Source of the DNA: Pirellulaceae bacterium
GTDB taxonomy: Bacteria > Planctomycetota > Planctomycetia > Pirellulales > Pirellulaceae
Assembly: GCA_029243025.1 (NCBI GenBank)
Contig: JAQWSU010000014.1
Coordinates: forward strand, 1 to 64,000
Reading direction: 5' to 3'
Length of the DNA stretch: 64,000 nt
Of this stretch, positions 63,235-64,000 are shown piece after piece. How positions within the stretch are numbered: position 1 is the stretch's first letter; each line of letters starts with the position of its first letter. A model generated the notes under the pieces. That model worked only from the letters and a program-made list of their open reading frames with translations, was not told the origin of the DNA and ran no database searches. The position numbers were made by a program, and so were the translations under genes.

Positions 63235-64000
63235 TTACTCCCGTCTTTCCAGCTCCAACTTCGATTCAATTCTTTTTCGATCGTTTGCCTGTTTTTCCAA
63301 CAGCAATTTGAGTGCTTTTTGCCACGTCTCTCGTGCCTCTTTGGCCTGCCCCAATTTGTTGAAGGTGTCGGCGAGGTGTTCGAGGATGATCGGATCGGGC
63401 CTTTCGATTTCGATCGCCTTTTGCAATGGCTCAACGGCTTCCTGGTAGCGTGCAAGTTGGTACAACGCCCAACCGAGGCTATCGAGGTAAGCAATGTTTT
63501 CCGGTTCGGCAGCTACGGCCTTTTGAGCCATTCTCAACGCCCGGTTCAGGTGGAGGTTCTGATCGGCCCATAGATACCCCAGGTCATTGTGGGCGCCGAC
63601 ATCCATTGGATACTCATCCAATACTTGTTCCAGCCATTCGATCCCCTTCGCGATATTTTCTTGAGCAACGCAGATGTTTGAAAGCGTCATTTTTGCTTCC
63701 TTCACTGCAGCGCGGGCACCGCCGGTTTGAAAGTCATCTTGGTACTGATCAAGAAAGTCAAGATAAGCTTGTTTTGATTCATCCCAGCGCTCTGCCAAGT
63801 ACAAAATCCAAGCGGGTCGCATCTCAATCGCCGGGATACCTTTTGATCGTTTGGCCGCATCCTTGGCCGCTAGGAGCGCTTCGTCGTACCGGTCATTCAC
63901 CGCAAGTGCGCCCGACAAGTAATAAAGTACTTCGGCCGTTCGCCTGCCGGGAATTTTTTCATCGAGCATTTCCTGGAATATCTGAATCGCCCGTTCGGAC
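63235..64000 (-). CDS. TPR-repeat protein, N-terminus beyond the window
   Basis: At least six tetratricopeptide repeats are visible (for example AVNDRYDEALLAAKDAA, DVGAHNDLGYLWADQN, AYLDSLGWALYQLARYQEA). The frame stays open through the window edge at 64000 (codons for SERAIQIFQE before the ATG at 63969), so the gene is partial. The C-terminal Lys/Glu-rich helix ends just before yebC. Such proteins are scaffolds for protein complexes, and no enzyme domain is seen in this part. Confidence 0.85.
   Translation of the reverse strand, partial: SERAIQIFQEMLDEKIPGRRTAEVLYYLSGALAVNDRYDEALLAAKDAAKRSKGIPAIEMRPAWILYLAERWDESKQAYLDFLDQYQDDFQTGGARAAVKEAKMTLSNICVAQENIAKGIEWLEQVLDEYPMDVGAHNDLGYLWADQNLHLNRALRMAQKAVAAEPENIAYLDSLGWALYQLARYQEAVEPLQKAIEIERPDPIILEHLADTFNKLGQAKEARETWQKALKLLLEKQANDRKRIESKLELERRE

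Overview
The window looks like chromosomal DNA from a planctomycete, probably a marine Pirellulales-type member. The evidence is the combination of an LEPR-XLL secretion motif on a giant CotH/lamin-tail protein, a PEP-CTERM protein with a planctomycete dockerin-like tail, two formylglycine sulfatases, a FG-GAP/ASPIC-UnbV lipoprotein, a NIPSNAP protein with a twin-arginine signal, DUF1573 next to a multihaem cytochrome, and split glycine dehydrogenase. Both strands are used in short operons. Start choices below rest on Shine-Dalgarno spacing and family length. I saw no rRNA, tRNA, CRISPR array, insertion sequence, prophage or replication origin.

Layout. 1-6350 (minus): a 12-bp tandem repeat, a VanZ-like protein, a TauD-type dioxygenase, KDG kinase, KDPG aldolase, a sulfatase and an exported unknown. 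6350-8130 (plus): a small heat-shock protein and a His/Tyr/Arg-rich exported protein, each behind a near-consensus sigma-54 promoter. 8621-11418: miaE, then the methionine-salvage genes mtnB-mtnD-mtnC. 11588-17792: unknowns, leuB, a degenerate nuclease-fold protein, a zinc-ribbon protein, an HNH nuclease and a NIPSNAP protein. 17930-30993: three very large envelope or secreted proteins. The first is a lipoprotein gene interrupted by one in-frame TGA. The next two share an unnamed repeat module and the same C-terminal dockerin-like block.

31126-40256: a PfkB kinase, thpR, recA with a basic N-terminal tail, alaS, tpx, a sulfatase and a BON protein. 40687-47342 (minus): serC-serA, a TPR lipoprotein, an unknown, an ECF sigma/anti-sigma pair and an FHA protein. 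48288-53501 (minus): gcvT-gcvH-gcvPA-gcvPB and a lipoyl-transfer enzyme, a complete set of cleavage-specific parts plus lipoylation. 53665-57071 (minus): RNase R and a YhaM-like exonuclease separated by a 15-bp tandem repeat. 57388-64000: proS, DUF4416, DUF1573, a UshA-like/tetrahaem protein, yebC and a TPR protein cut by the window edge.

The items most worth following up are the in-frame TGA at 19796, which has a SECIS-like hairpin just downstream; the new module shared by the two giant secreted proteins; the twin sigma-54 promoters with upstream palindromes; and the recurrent short tandem repeats placed against gene ends.
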